39,661 bases of DNA from Coriobacteriia bacterium (GTDB lineage: Bacteria > Actinomycetota > Coriobacteriia > WRKU01 > WQUG01), in NCBI GenBank assembly GCA_009778715.1, contig WRFR01000015.1:1-39661 (forward strand). Direction: 5' to 3'. The translations under genes and the position numbers were made by a program. The notes below the pieces were generated by a model. The model was not told the DNA's origin and made no database searches. It was given only the letters and a program-made list of their open reading frames with translations. Positions 1-7,965 of this stretch are shown here, piece by piece (the first letter of the stretch is position 1; the number at the start of each line of letters is the position of its first letter).

Positions 1-61
1 AAAGATACCTTGGAGATAAAGAGACAAAAGAAACTCCTCCTCTCCCATTTTAATGAACCTC

Positions 62-94
62 AGGCGGGCATTTCGAACCACGGGATACCCGCCT
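62..94. repeat. Imperfect inverted repeat beyond the 3' end of the minus-strand gene
   Basis: Ten-base arms (62-71 and 85-94) match with one mismatch around a 13-base loop. The element lies about 85 bases beyond the stop of the minus-strand gene at 180-698. No U-tract follows on the minus strand, so it is not a classical intrinsic terminator, although it may stabilise or end that transcript. Confidence 0.35.
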
Positions 95-124
95 TCACTT
101 CAGAAATCCCCACTTCCGTTTTTC

Positions 125-180
125 GGGGAATTCCCCACCGTTGAAGTGGGGAATTCCTGTCCGTTGTTTTGGGGAATTCC
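125..180. repeat. Cluster of three GGGGAATTCC copies with a 12-bp perfect hairpin
   Basis: The decamer GGGGAATTCC occurs at 125-134, 148-157 and 171-180. The arms 127-138 and 146-157 are perfectly complementary across a 7-base loop. The last copy touches the stop codon of the minus-strand gene starting at 180. The outer part of each decamer is itself near-palindromic (GGAATTCC). This could be a transcript-end structure, a protein-binding array or a small repeat family; the sequence does not decide. Confidence 0.5.
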
Positions 181-698
181 TAGTTGACAAAAACACCGGA
201 GCTGCGTCCGGAGCCGTTCCCGTTCTTTTGGATACGCTGTTGCTTTTTGGGAGCAGGGCTGGAAGTGCTCTCAAGCGAGCCGGAATTCCCGGGAGTTCGC
301 CCACTCCGACCGTTGTCGTAATACTGCATGTCACAACCGCCTTGCATACGCATATTGTCACCGTTCTGCATCATGCCGGAGCGACCCATACGGCCTTCAC
401 CCCCGCGGATGACCAGGATGCCGATGCCTCCAATCATAAAGCAAAAACAGACAACGGCCAGGCCTGCCGCGATCCAGAACCAGACCTGCTTGTAAAAGGG
501 TCTTTTGAGATACACCACCTGGGGTTGTGGGGTAGGGGGAAACGCTGCCGGCGCTGCCGGCGGTATTGGTGGCATCGGTGGCGTCGCAGGGACCGCTGCT
601 TGCAGGGGTACCGCTTCTGCTTCTGGGGCGGATGAGGCTACTGCTTCAGGCGCAGCAGGAATCTCTTCTTGCGGAACAGGACTTTTTTTGTCAGGCAT
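180..698 (-). CDS. Small single-pass membrane protein with Pro/Ala-rich N-terminal tail
   Basis: This 172-residue protein is not recognised as a named family. Residues 1-60 are acidic at first and then Pro/Ala-rich and probably disordered. Residues 71-97 form one strong membrane helix (QVWFWIAAGLAVVCFCFMIG region) after a basic segment. The remainder is Gly/Met/Asn-rich and ends in a basic Ser/Gly tail. The start at 698 is chosen because GAGGAG precedes that ATG at good spacing; an in-frame ATG 30 bases upstream lacks this. Its architecture (proline-rich tail, KR-flanked helix, outer domain) resembles the gene upstream at 825-1790, which is on the same strand 126 bases away, so the two may be co-expressed. 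Function is unknown. Confidence 0.65.
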   Translation of the reverse strand: MPDKKSPVPQEEIPAAPEAVASSAPEAEAVPLQAAVPATPPMPPIPPAAPAAFPPTPQPQVVYLKRPFYKQVWFWIAAGLAVVCFCFMIGGIGILVIRGGEGRMGRSGMMQNGDNMRMQGGCDMQYYDNGRSGRTPGNSGSLESTSSPAPKKQQRIQKNGNGSGRSSGVFVN

Positions 699-824
699 CA
701 AACTCTCCTCGCTTTCCGGACTCAACATCTACCAGTGTAGTAATGCCGAAATACGGATGTGTGAAGAAAGGCAGTATTGTGAGCAAAGACCAAACTGATT
801 TCACGTTATGCACATACCCCTACG

Positions 825-1790
825 TTAGCTTGCTAACCCGGAGCGCATAGTCTTGATACCACCTACAGCCCAGAGCGCGTCGAGGGCTTTTTCCAATGAT
901 TTCACTTGGTCGGTGCTCAGTTGTTCTGCTTGATTGTAGAAAGGTCGGGAATACCACTCCAGGGTGCGCCCTTTGACTTTCCAGCTTGATTTATGTGCTG
1001 CCAACAGGTCGAGAAGTTTTTGGTGCGCGGCAAGGCTGCTGCTCTCATCCTTTTGTGCTTGCGTGACCGCTGCATCGTAGCGCCTTGTGTAGAGCGCTAT
1101 GGTGTTAAGCAGGGTGGCTTTTGTTGTTTCCGGCAGGTTGCGGCCACTCAGGAATTTCTCGAAGGCCTCTTGGTCGAACAGCCCAGTGACGGAAGCATAG
1201 AATTCCGTGCTGCTTTCCTTGATGGTGGCCAAATCTTTCCTCGAAGTAGCGAGGCTGGGATCTGCGGCGATGGTACTGAGTGAAGCCGCCTTGTTATGGA
1301 AAGCTATCATAGCGGAATCATGGGTATTAAGCGCTTCGAAGTAGTAACTTTGAAGCTGAACATTGAAGTACTCCTCAAGGTCGCCCACGTCACCGGTGGC
1401 GTTCACTCTGAGCCCGTGCTGCCCCTGGGTTGTTGGCTCACGATCAAGGAACTCCTGCATGTCCGCTTTAAATATCGTGACATTGCGGTCAATTTCTGCA
1501 AGGCGCGCTTTTTCTGCCGCCGCCGCCGCCGCTTTGCGCTCGTTTTCTAATGTCCGCTGATGGGAGGCGTAGGCGGCGTAGCCTATGCCGCTGCCAATAA
1601 GGCCCAGCACAAGGCAGATGCCCAGGACCAATGCGACGATCTTACCAGCGCTCCATTTCGACTGTTTGGGCGGCTGTGGCTGCGCTTGCTGTGGCTGTGG
1701 CACGACGACAGGTGCAGGAGCGGGAGCGGGTGATTGCGGCTGCGTTGCGGCAGGTTGCTGTGGTTGCGGGGTTTCTGGCTGTTGTGGCAT
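825..1790 (-). CDS. Single-pass membrane protein with Pro/Gln-rich N-terminal tail and extracytoplasmic helical domain
   Basis: This 321-residue protein is of unknown function. Residues 1-45 are almost entirely Pro, Gln and Ala. Residues 48-73 form a membrane helix with glycine-rich packing. Residues 79-105 are Ala/Lys/Glu-rich and look like a short coiled coil, and the remaining 215 residues appear mostly helical. There is no signal peptidase site, so a topology with the tail inside and a helical sensor-like or scaffold domain outside is inferred. The start at 1790 has GGGAGGT at ideal spacing, whereas the longer in-frame start 30 bases upstream has no comparable site. The stop codon lies in a small GTTAGC/GCTAAC inverted repeat. 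The gene is divergent from the wall-polymer cluster. Confidence 0.7.
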   Translation of the reverse strand: MPQQPETPQPQQPAATQPQSPAPAPAPVVVPQPQQAQPQPPKQSKWSAGKIVALVLGICLVLGLIGSGIGYAAYASHQRTLENERKAAAAAAEKARLAEIDRNVTIFKADMQEFLDREPTTQGQHGLRVNATGDVGDLEEYFNVQLQSYYFEALNTHDSAMIAFHNKAASLSTIAADPSLATSRKDLATIKESSTEFYASVTGLFDQEAFEKFLSGRNLPETTKATLLNTIALYTRRYDAAVTQAQKDESSSLAAHQKLLDLLAAHKSSWKVKGRTLEWYSRPFYNQAEQLSTDQVKSLEKALDALWAVGGIKTMRSGLAS

Positions 1791-2090
1791 AGTGGTACCT
1801 CCCGCTCTATTGTAAGACATGAAGATATGCTCTGCGTGATCAGCGACTAGCAGTGGCTTATGTTATGCGAAATGCTTGACGTTTCAACAACGGCTATCAA
1901 ACGTGAATCTGACCATGATTGGCCCCTTAAATATCTATACACAATTAATCAAATTTAGTATAACTTGCGAGACTCAAACCTCACTTTTGCAGTATGTTGT
2001 GTCGCTCATCCATGGGATAAAGGGGCGGGCGTATTAGAGGCGGTAAATGGTAAAATGGAACATTGAACAAGTCGGCGTTTAGGGATTTTT
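1791..2090. other. 300-base divergent intergenic region
   Basis: This region separates the minus-strand membrane protein gene from the plus-strand wall-polymer cluster, so promoters for both probably lie here. It has an AT-rich patch around 1925-1970 and a short inverted pair ACGTTT/AAACGT at 1879-1884 and 1899-1904 that could be an operator. I find no -35/-10 pair with consensus spacing that I would defend, and no open reading frame worth calling. Confidence 0.4.
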
Positions 2091-3227
2091 GTGACATCTA
2101 TTCTACTTTTCTTGCTTAACAGGTTTTACGCCATCGTCAAGGCTTTTGTACCCGCACGCAATAAGGTGACCCTTGTGAGCCGGCAATCAGACGAACCCTC
2201 AGTTAACTTTCTTTTACTTAAACATGAGTTTGAATCCCGCGAGGACCCCCCCCAGATTGTAATGCTCTGTAAAACACTTAAGAGGCGTTTTCCTCGCGAG
2301 TTCATCTATCTGTTCCACATTTTCAGGCAAATGTATCATTTTGCCAGTTCGCGGGTGGTGATTCTCGACAGTTACTGCATTTTGGCCAGCGTGGCAGAGC
2401 ATCGATCAGATCTGGTTATCATTCAGATGTGGCACTCGATCGGCACGATGAAGAGGTTTGGCCATACTACGGTGGGAACCAGCGAAGGTTCGACTGAAAA
2501 GCTTGCCCAAGCTATGCGGATGCATGCTAATTATGATTATATCTTTGCAAGCTCTGACGCGTATCGTGAGCAGTTAGCTGCTGGGTTCGGAAACGATCCT
2601 CGTAAAGTGGTGATCAAGCCGCTCCCGTACCTTGACCTGTTAACGAGCGAAACGTATGCCCGGGATACGCGCGAGCGGATTTTTAACCAGTTCAGAGAGC
2701 TTTCAGACAAGTCGATAATCCTGTACTGTCCGACCTTCAGGAAGGATGAACATGGGTTGCAAAAGGCGGTCGCAGCGCTCATCGACGCAGTCGATTATGA
2801 ACGTTATAACCTGGTGATCAAGTTGCATCCGCTCTCAAAGATTGTGGTCGATGATCCCCGGGTTTTCACGGCGGAGGAGTTTACGACGTTTGACATGCTT
2901 TTTGTTGCCGATGTGGCGATCAGCGACTATTCTTGCATTATTTATGAAGCGGGGCTGAGGGATATTCCCTTGTATTTCTATTGCTTCGATTATGAAAAAT
3001 ATGAGCGCACCCGAGGTCTTACTTTTGATTACCTGCACGACTGTCCGGGTGTTGTTTCGCCTGATATTCATATGATTCTTGAAGCTATCGATCAGGGAAA
3101 CTATGACAAGGATTATCTGCGTGCTTTCATCAATAAATATGTCATTATGACGCCTACGGCGACCAAGGACATTGTTGACTTTATTATGCCATTTCTTGAG
3201 AGGCCGCCTGCCCGAGATGCCGCATGA
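2091..3227 (+). CDS. CDP-glycerol:glycerophosphotransferase family protein (wall-polymer polymerase/primase type)
   Basis: This 378-residue enzyme carries the family signatures in order: IQMWHSIGTMKRFG near residue 115, a YCPTFRKDE strand-loop near 220, VIKLHPLS near 245, and VAISDYSCIIYEAG near 285, followed by the YFYCFDYEKYERTRG segment. The conserved His of the KLHP motif and the Asp-Tyr-Ser motif are those used to bind the CDP-polyol donor in TagF-type enzymes. Such enzymes add polyol-phosphate units from CDP-glycerol or CDP-ribitol to teichoic-acid chains at the inner membrane face. An N-terminal hydrophobic segment (residues 3-18) suggests membrane association. The start is GTG at 2091 with AGGGA just upstream. 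It heads a run of wall-polymer genes and overlaps the next by 11 bases. The exact donor cannot be told. Confidence 0.88.
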   Translation: MTSILLFLLNRFYAIVKAFVPARNKVTLVSRQSDEPSVNFLLLKHEFESREDPPQIVMLCKTLKRRFPREFIYLFHIFRQMYHFASSRVVILDSYCILASVAEHRSDLVIIQMWHSIGTMKRFGHTTVGTSEGSTEKLAQAMRMHANYDYIFASSDAYREQLAAGFGNDPRKVVIKPLPYLDLLTSETYARDTRERIFNQFRELSDKSIILYCPTFRKDEHGLQKAVAALIDAVDYERYNLVIKLHPLSKIVVDDPRVFTAEEFTTFDMLFVADVAISDYSCIIYEAGLRDIPLYFYCFDYEKYERTRGLTFDYLHDCPGVVSPDIHMILEAIDQGNYDKDYLRAFINKYVIMTPTATKDIVDFIMPFLERPPARDAA

Positions 3228-4797
3228 GCGTATCGAGCATATCACTTGGATACGGGCGCAGCTCAAGCTGCGGCTTTCTGATGTGGGGGAGGGCACGCGG
3301 TTTGTTATTGTAAGCAAAATGGATCCCTTTGTGTGGTATCCGCTTACTCATGTAAACAACACACTGACGCTGTTTCTTCCTAATGTAACTGGCCTATCAG
3401 GAAAAGAGATGCTTCCCGGTGGATGCTGGTTTTTCGCGACTCTTGATGAGGACGGTCAACTCCAGCCCATGACAATTTCAGATGCGGCGCGTAAGGACCT
3501 GAGTTCGCTTGAACGGGAGTTTCCCTACGATAAAAAAGGCCACCTGTACTGTGTGGAGCTGGCAGCGGAGGGGTCAAGGGGGAAAGAGGCCTGCACTCTG
3601 CGAGTGTCTTTTGCAAGAAAAGATGCACGTTCCTGCAAAGAGCGTTCCCTTTCCTGGATAACACAGCTGCCTGCTAAAATTGCTGACGGGTATCTCAAGA
3701 CGCTCTATGCGTTTCTGTCTCGTTGCCATACATATCAAGGCACGCATGTTCTTTTGATGTCAGAGACAAAGGCGACGATCGATGGTAACTTGCAGGCGCT
3801 TAACCAACGACTGGATGAGCGGGGATTAGATAAAAAGTATGTGATCACCTCTCTTTTCCAGGAAACACTCTCTTTATCCAGATTGGCATTACTCAGGTCC
3901 TGGTCAAGGCTTGTTGCCCTGCTCGCGCAACAGGACTTCGTCTTCATTGATGATTATGCACCGATCTTTAAATTCATCAAGCTAAACAGGCATACTCAGC
4001 TGATTCAAATATGGCATGCGGGAGTCGGGTTTAAAGCAGTAGGCTATGCGCGCTTTGGCAAAGAAGGTTCGCCTGATGCGCGTGCTTCAAGTCATCGGCA
4101 GTATGATCATGTTGTAGTGGGATCAACGCCTCTTATTCCGGTTTATCAGGAGGTGTTTGCGCTGCCTGCGGATAAGTTTCTTCCGCTGGGTCTACCACGC
4201 ATTGATAGCTTTCTGGCAGCTGACCCCGTCCATGATGCGTCGGCCAGCATTCTTGAGCAACACCCTGATTTCAAAAGGAAGCGTCGGATCCTCTTTGCCC
4301 CGACCTACCGTGGAACAGGGCAGGCAGAAGCGTTCTATCCTGCAGACAAGCTTGACCTGAGAAAGATATTTGATTTCTGCGGGGATGAGGCAGTCTTTCT
4401 TATAAAGCTACATCCTTTTATTAAGGGAGCAGTGACAATCCCCGAGAACTTCGCAAGCCGTATCTTCGATGTCTCAGATGATGACCTTAATGGGCTTCTC
4501 CATTGCGCAGATGCACTGATAACTGACTATTCTTCGATCATCTACGAGTACTCCCTCCTTGATCGTCCAATGTATTTCTTGGCTTTTGATTTGGAAGACT
4601 ATCAAAGTGAGCGTGGCTTTCATTGGAACTATGAAGCGATTGCCCCCGGTCCAATTTGCAGGGATCTTGATACCTTATTGGAGTCGCTACGAGCTGAAGA
4701 CAGCTACCAGGATAAACGTGAAGCATTTAGAACGCTGGGCTTCGATCATATCGATCCCCACAATTCTGATCGCCTGATCGATACGATTCTGGACTAG
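3217..4797 (+). CDS. CDP-glycerol:glycerophosphotransferase family protein with extra N-terminal domain
   Basis: This 526-residue second TagF-family enzyme has an N-terminal beta-rich domain of about 170 residues before the catalytic part, an arrangement seen in longer family members. Catalytic signatures are IQIWHAGVGFKAVGYARFG near residue 265, LFAPTYRGTG near 360, FLIKLHPF near 390 and ALITDYSSIIYEYSL near 435, then the YFLAFDLEDYQSERG segment. ATG 3217 is the first ATG, overlapping the previous stop. A TTG at 3172 with AAGGA upstream is an alternative that would add 15 residues. Two consecutive family members suggest a primase/polymerase pair or two linkage specificities within one polymer. 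Nothing appears broken. Confidence 0.88.
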   Translation: MPHERIEHITWIRAQLKLRLSDVGEGTRFVIVSKMDPFVWYPLTHVNNTLTLFLPNVTGLSGKEMLPGGCWFFATLDEDGQLQPMTISDAARKDLSSLEREFPYDKKGHLYCVELAAEGSRGKEACTLRVSFARKDARSCKERSLSWITQLPAKIADGYLKTLYAFLSRCHTYQGTHVLLMSETKATIDGNLQALNQRLDERGLDKKYVITSLFQETLSLSRLALLRSWSRLVALLAQQDFVFIDDYAPIFKFIKLNRHTQLIQIWHAGVGFKAVGYARFGKEGSPDARASSHRQYDHVVVGSTPLIPVYQEVFALPADKFLPLGLPRIDSFLAADPVHDASASILEQHPDFKRKRRILFAPTYRGTGQAEAFYPADKLDLRKIFDFCGDEAVFLIKLHPFIKGAVTIPENFASRIFDVSDDDLNGLLHCADALITDYSSIIYEYSLLDRPMYFLAFDLEDYQSERGFHWNYEAIAPGPICRDLDTLLESLRAEDSYQDKREAFRTLGFDHIDPHNSDRLIDTILD

Positions 4798-4809
4798 AGG
4801 TGAAAGATT

Positions 4810-4968
4810 ATGAGGTACCAGATACACGACCATACCTGTATCAGGTTCTTCGATAAAAGGATCACACCCGGGAGTCTTGTCCTGCAGACAGATATTATCG
4901 AAGACCGAAGTAGCACTGTTCTTGGGGGGGGGGGCTTGATAGCATGGCGTTTTGTCACTTATGCCTGA
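4810..4968 (+). CDS. Small ORF (52 aa) interrupted by an 11-G tract; possible gene remnant or phase-variable ORF
   Basis: ATG 4810 sits seven bases after AGAGGTGA, directly after the preceding glycerophosphotransferase stop, so initiation is credible. The product begins MRYQIHDHTCIRFFDKR and looks like ordinary globular protein, but I do not recognise it. Bases 4924-4934 are eleven consecutive G, encoding a Gly run. In the present register the frame stops at 4966-4968. One G fewer would keep it open to the TGA at 5010-5012, and one more G would stop it immediately after the tract. It may be the 5' end of a lost gene, a true small protein or a contingency locus. The homopolymer length is also an assembly-error hotspot. 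Confidence 0.4.
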   Translation: MRYQIHDHTCIRFFDKRITPGSLVLQTDIIEDRSSTVLGGGGLIAWRFVTYA

Positions 4969-5147
4969 CAATGCGGCTAATCAGCATACTTTCAAAAGAC
5001 CTTATTTCCTGAACCAGTATGGTCTCATAATGCGTTCTGTAGCATGTTTACGTATAGTTAATGGTAAGTTTTATTTGCTGTTGATCATGGTAACATCACC
5101 ATAGTTTGTCTCGCATTTTGAGATAGACTACAAATGGAAGGCGATCA

Positions 5148-7868
5148 ATGATCAGGTTACGTCAAGATAAAAAAAAGCGCGCTCTATATTATGCAGCTTA
5201 TTCGATCATGTTTGCGGTCATTGCTGCAATAGTGTTCTCGTGGTTTTATCTAAACAAGAAAGCATTGGTTTGGACTAGCGATGGTGTAAGGCAACATCTT
5301 GTTGCAATGACCTACTATGGCCAATATTTACGGCAGATTCTCTTTGATCTGATACATACAGGAAGGTTTGTTGCCCCCCACTTTGATTTCAGCATTGGCT
5401 ATGGCTCGGATGTACTCACCACGCTGAATTGGTATGCTATTGGCGATCCGCTTAATCTACTGTTTGCCGCAGTCCCCGCGCAAAAAGCGACCTATCTTTA
5501 TTCTGCGCTGATTGTCCTTCGCATGTATCTGATGGGTATTGCTTTCTCAGCCTACTGCCAGAAATTGAAACTGTCTCGTTCGTCTCAGTTATTTGGAAGC
5601 ATTACCTATGTATTCTGCGGTTTTGTCCTGCAGGCTATCGTACATCCTAACTTTCTGAATCCGATGATCTATTTACCATTGTTATTCATAGGAGTTGAGC
5701 AGGTCTTTAGAAAACAACGCCCCTATTTCTTTATCGTCATTGTTTGTCTGGCTGCGGTCACTGATTTTTATTTCTTTTACGTACTAAGCATTCTGCTGAT
5801 CCTCTATATAGTGATACGATTCGTTGCTCTAGTCGATAAAAAGAGTATTAAGGGCTTTTTTTCATGGGCGGGTAGGTTTGCGCTTTATTATTTGACGGGC
5901 CTAGCAATGGCTTGTCTGCTGTTCCTGCCAGTAGTTATGTACATGTTATCTACCAATAGAGCAGGCATTCACCAAACGATAAATATTTTTTACTCTACAG
6001 CTTATTATTTTAAACTAATACCAGGTTTTATTGTGAGCAATACTCTGGGCCCATGGACCTATTTCGGTTTTACTGCTTTTTCATTTGCCGCAGTCATATT
6101 ATTATTTTCAAAAAGAAAAGCACATACAGCATTGAAGTTCGCATTCATTTTGCTTCTCGTGTTCTTGATGTTGCCGATAATGGGCACCATCTTTAATGGG
6201 CTATCATATGTTACGAACCGTTGGATGTTTGGCTTAAGTTTTGTTGTTGCATTGATTACGGCTATTATGCTTCCAGAAATAATGAAACCGACAAAAAAGC
6301 AGCTATTAATCCTCACGATTGCCACTGCGCTTTATTCTATATCGATGTTTATTACTAGCCTGATAAAGATAACGGGCTTTATTCCCGCGTATCTGATAGT
6401 GGTTCTTCTTTTGTTGTGCATGTGGGGTTCCTACTTCTATCGGCGCTCCAGTAGAAGCAAACAGAGAAACAGATGGAGCCACGTCGCATTTCTATTTGTT
6501 TTACTTATAATTATGGCCTCAAGTATTGTAATCAGCGCTTATTATAAAAACGCACCCACACAGGGTAACTTTGTGTCTGAGTTTACCGGTTCAAAGGCGG
6601 CCATCAAGTTGCTCACGAAAAACTCATCATCGGTTGTAAAATCGCTTGGGGATAAGTCTTTTTATCGATATGATGAGAATGAGTACGGAGGGCAGACAAT
6701 TATTGAAAACCGTTCCATGTTGCAACATGAGAACAGTACCGGCTTCTATTTCAGCTTAAGCAATCCGCATATGATCGACTACTTCACTAAAGATATCGGC
6801 CTCTTTGTGCACCAAAACTGCAGTGTGTATTCACTTGATAATCGTACTTTTGTTAGCACTCTTGCAAGTGTAAAATATTTTGTAGTGAAGCCCGGCTTGA
6901 AACAGTATCTTCCTTATGGCTATGACAAACGTGTCAAGCAGACAAAAACCTACCGAGTTTATGAGAACTCATATTCCTTACCTCTTGGTTATACTTATGA
7001 CAAGATCATTCCCAAGGTGGAATATGATAGATTTTCTCCAGCCGAAAAACAACAAGCTCTCTTGCAAGGGGCTGTCATTGATAGCAATGCCACACTTCCT
7101 TTAGATACGGCAACACCTGCTTTTAATGATGAGGAGATCCCATATCGGGCTCAGTGTAGCGCGGGGGTTGCTCGCAAGAACAATACTTTCATTGTGACAA
7201 AAGCACATTCTTCCGTAGTCCTTAGTTTCTCAGGTATGAAGGACTGTGAAACTTACTTGTACTTGAAGAACTTAAATTACACTGGCACACAAGCAACTCG
7301 GGTAACTCTTACAATCAAATCTGGAAAAGTCAGCAAAAAGATTGGTTATCAAACACCTGACTTTAATTGGTATGCCGACCAGCATGATTATCTGGTAAAT
7401 ATGGGTTATGCAGCAAAGCCAAAATCAAAAATAACGCTAGAATTTGGGTCAAAAGGAACGTATTCCTTGGATGATCTCCAGGTTGTTTGTCAACCAATGT
7501 CTGCTTATGGAGCGCAAGTCAAGGCGCTACAACAGTCCACGTTAAAAAACGTGCATATCGGGACTGACCAGGTTACTGGCACCATAGACACAAGTGCGCC
7601 TAAGCTGCTTTGTCTTACCGTACCTTACAGCGACGGCTGGGCTGCCCTGGTCGACGGCAAAAAGGCAGAGTTGTTTAATGTGAATACGATGTGGTGTGGC
7701 CTTTATTTACCTGCTGGTAATCATACCGTCACCTTACATTACCAGACACCATACTACCGGCAAGGCTGCATCTTGTCCTTGATCGGTCTGGCTTTGCTTA
7801 TTGCTATCATAGTATCCTATGAAAGAAAGCAGAAAGCGGGCCTCCGGCAAACCCGGGGAGCTTCATAG
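5148..7868 (+). CDS. YfhO-family multispanning membrane protein (putative lipid-linked-sugar glycosyltransferase)
   Basis: This 906-residue protein has the YfhO arrangement. A membrane N-terminal half of about twelve helices (residues 14-460) contains an early extracytoplasmic loop with the acidic segment VWTSDGVRQHL and the DPLNLLFAAVP region. A large outer domain follows (about 470-870), and one C-terminal helix (GCILSLIGLALLIAIIVSY) precedes a basic tail. YfhO proteins belong to the GT-C-like glycosyltransferases and are linked to sugar decoration of lipoteichoic or wall polymers in Firmicutes. Here the position inside a glycerophosphotransferase cluster fits decoration of the polymer at the outer face. 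ATG 5148 has GGAAGG upstream. The 179 bases before it hold the end of the poly-G ORF and possibly a promoter that I could not define. Confidence 0.82.
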   Translation: MIRLRQDKKKRALYYAAYSIMFAVIAAIVFSWFYLNKKALVWTSDGVRQHLVAMTYYGQYLRQILFDLIHTGRFVAPHFDFSIGYGSDVLTTLNWYAIGDPLNLLFAAVPAQKATYLYSALIVLRMYLMGIAFSAYCQKLKLSRSSQLFGSITYVFCGFVLQAIVHPNFLNPMIYLPLLFIGVEQVFRKQRPYFFIVIVCLAAVTDFYFFYVLSILLILYIVIRFVALVDKKSIKGFFSWAGRFALYYLTGLAMACLLFLPVVMYMLSTNRAGIHQTINIFYSTAYYFKLIPGFIVSNTLGPWTYFGFTAFSFAAVILLFSKRKAHTALKFAFILLLVFLMLPIMGTIFNGLSYVTNRWMFGLSFVVALITAIMLPEIMKPTKKQLLILTIATALYSISMFITSLIKITGFIPAYLIVVLLLLCMWGSYFYRRSSRSKQRNRWSHVAFLFVLLIIMASSIVISAYYKNAPTQGNFVSEFTGSKAAIKLLTKNSSSVVKSLGDKSFYRYDENEYGGQTIIENRSMLQHENSTGFYFSLSNPHMIDYFTKDIGLFVHQNCSVYSLDNRTFVSTLASVKYFVVKPGLKQYLPYGYDKRVKQTKTYRVYENSYSLPLGYTYDKIIPKVEYDRFSPAEKQQALLQGAVIDSNATLPLDTATPAFNDEEIPYRAQCSAGVARKNNTFIVTKAHSSVVLSFSGMKDCETYLYLKNLNYTGTQATRVTLTIKSGKVSKKIGYQTPDFNWYADQHDYLVNMGYAAKPKSKITLEFGSKGTYSLDDLQVVCQPMSAYGAQVKALQQSTLKNVHIGTDQVTGTIDTSAPKLLCLTVPYSDGWAALVDGKKAELFNVNTMWCGLYLPAGNHTVTLHYQTPYYRQGCILSLIGLALLIAIIVSYERKQKAGLRQTRGAS

Positions 7869-7881
7869 TGAAGCCTCCCCG
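7854..7881 (+). terminator. Hairpin spanning the stop codon of the YfhO-like gene
   Basis: The arms 7854-7865 and 7869-7881 pair along 12 bases with a single bulged C, and the loop is exactly the TAG stop codon. No run of T follows, so it may be an mRNA-stabilising or weak attenuating structure rather than a full terminator. Confidence 0.35.
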
Positions 7882-7965
7882 CAATAGGGAGAAGCTGGAA
7901 TAGTTCAATAATGATGAAGAAGATTGTAGGTCGTTGGATTGTGTCCGAAAAAGGAAGATGAGTGA

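Noticed and set aside
1..48. Possible minus-strand gene start running off the left edge (ATG at 48)
   Set aside because: Only 16 codons are visible and the ribosome site is weak and distant, so it cannot be supported from this window.
62..94. tRNA-like T-arm (TTCGAA inside a GC-rich hairpin)
   Set aside because: The flanking bases do not make a T-stem, and no acceptor, D or anticodon arms are present.
1809..1814. TACAAT on the minus strand as a -10 box for the gene at 825-1790
   Set aside because: The implied transcript start would fall within the gene's ribosome site, and there is no -35.
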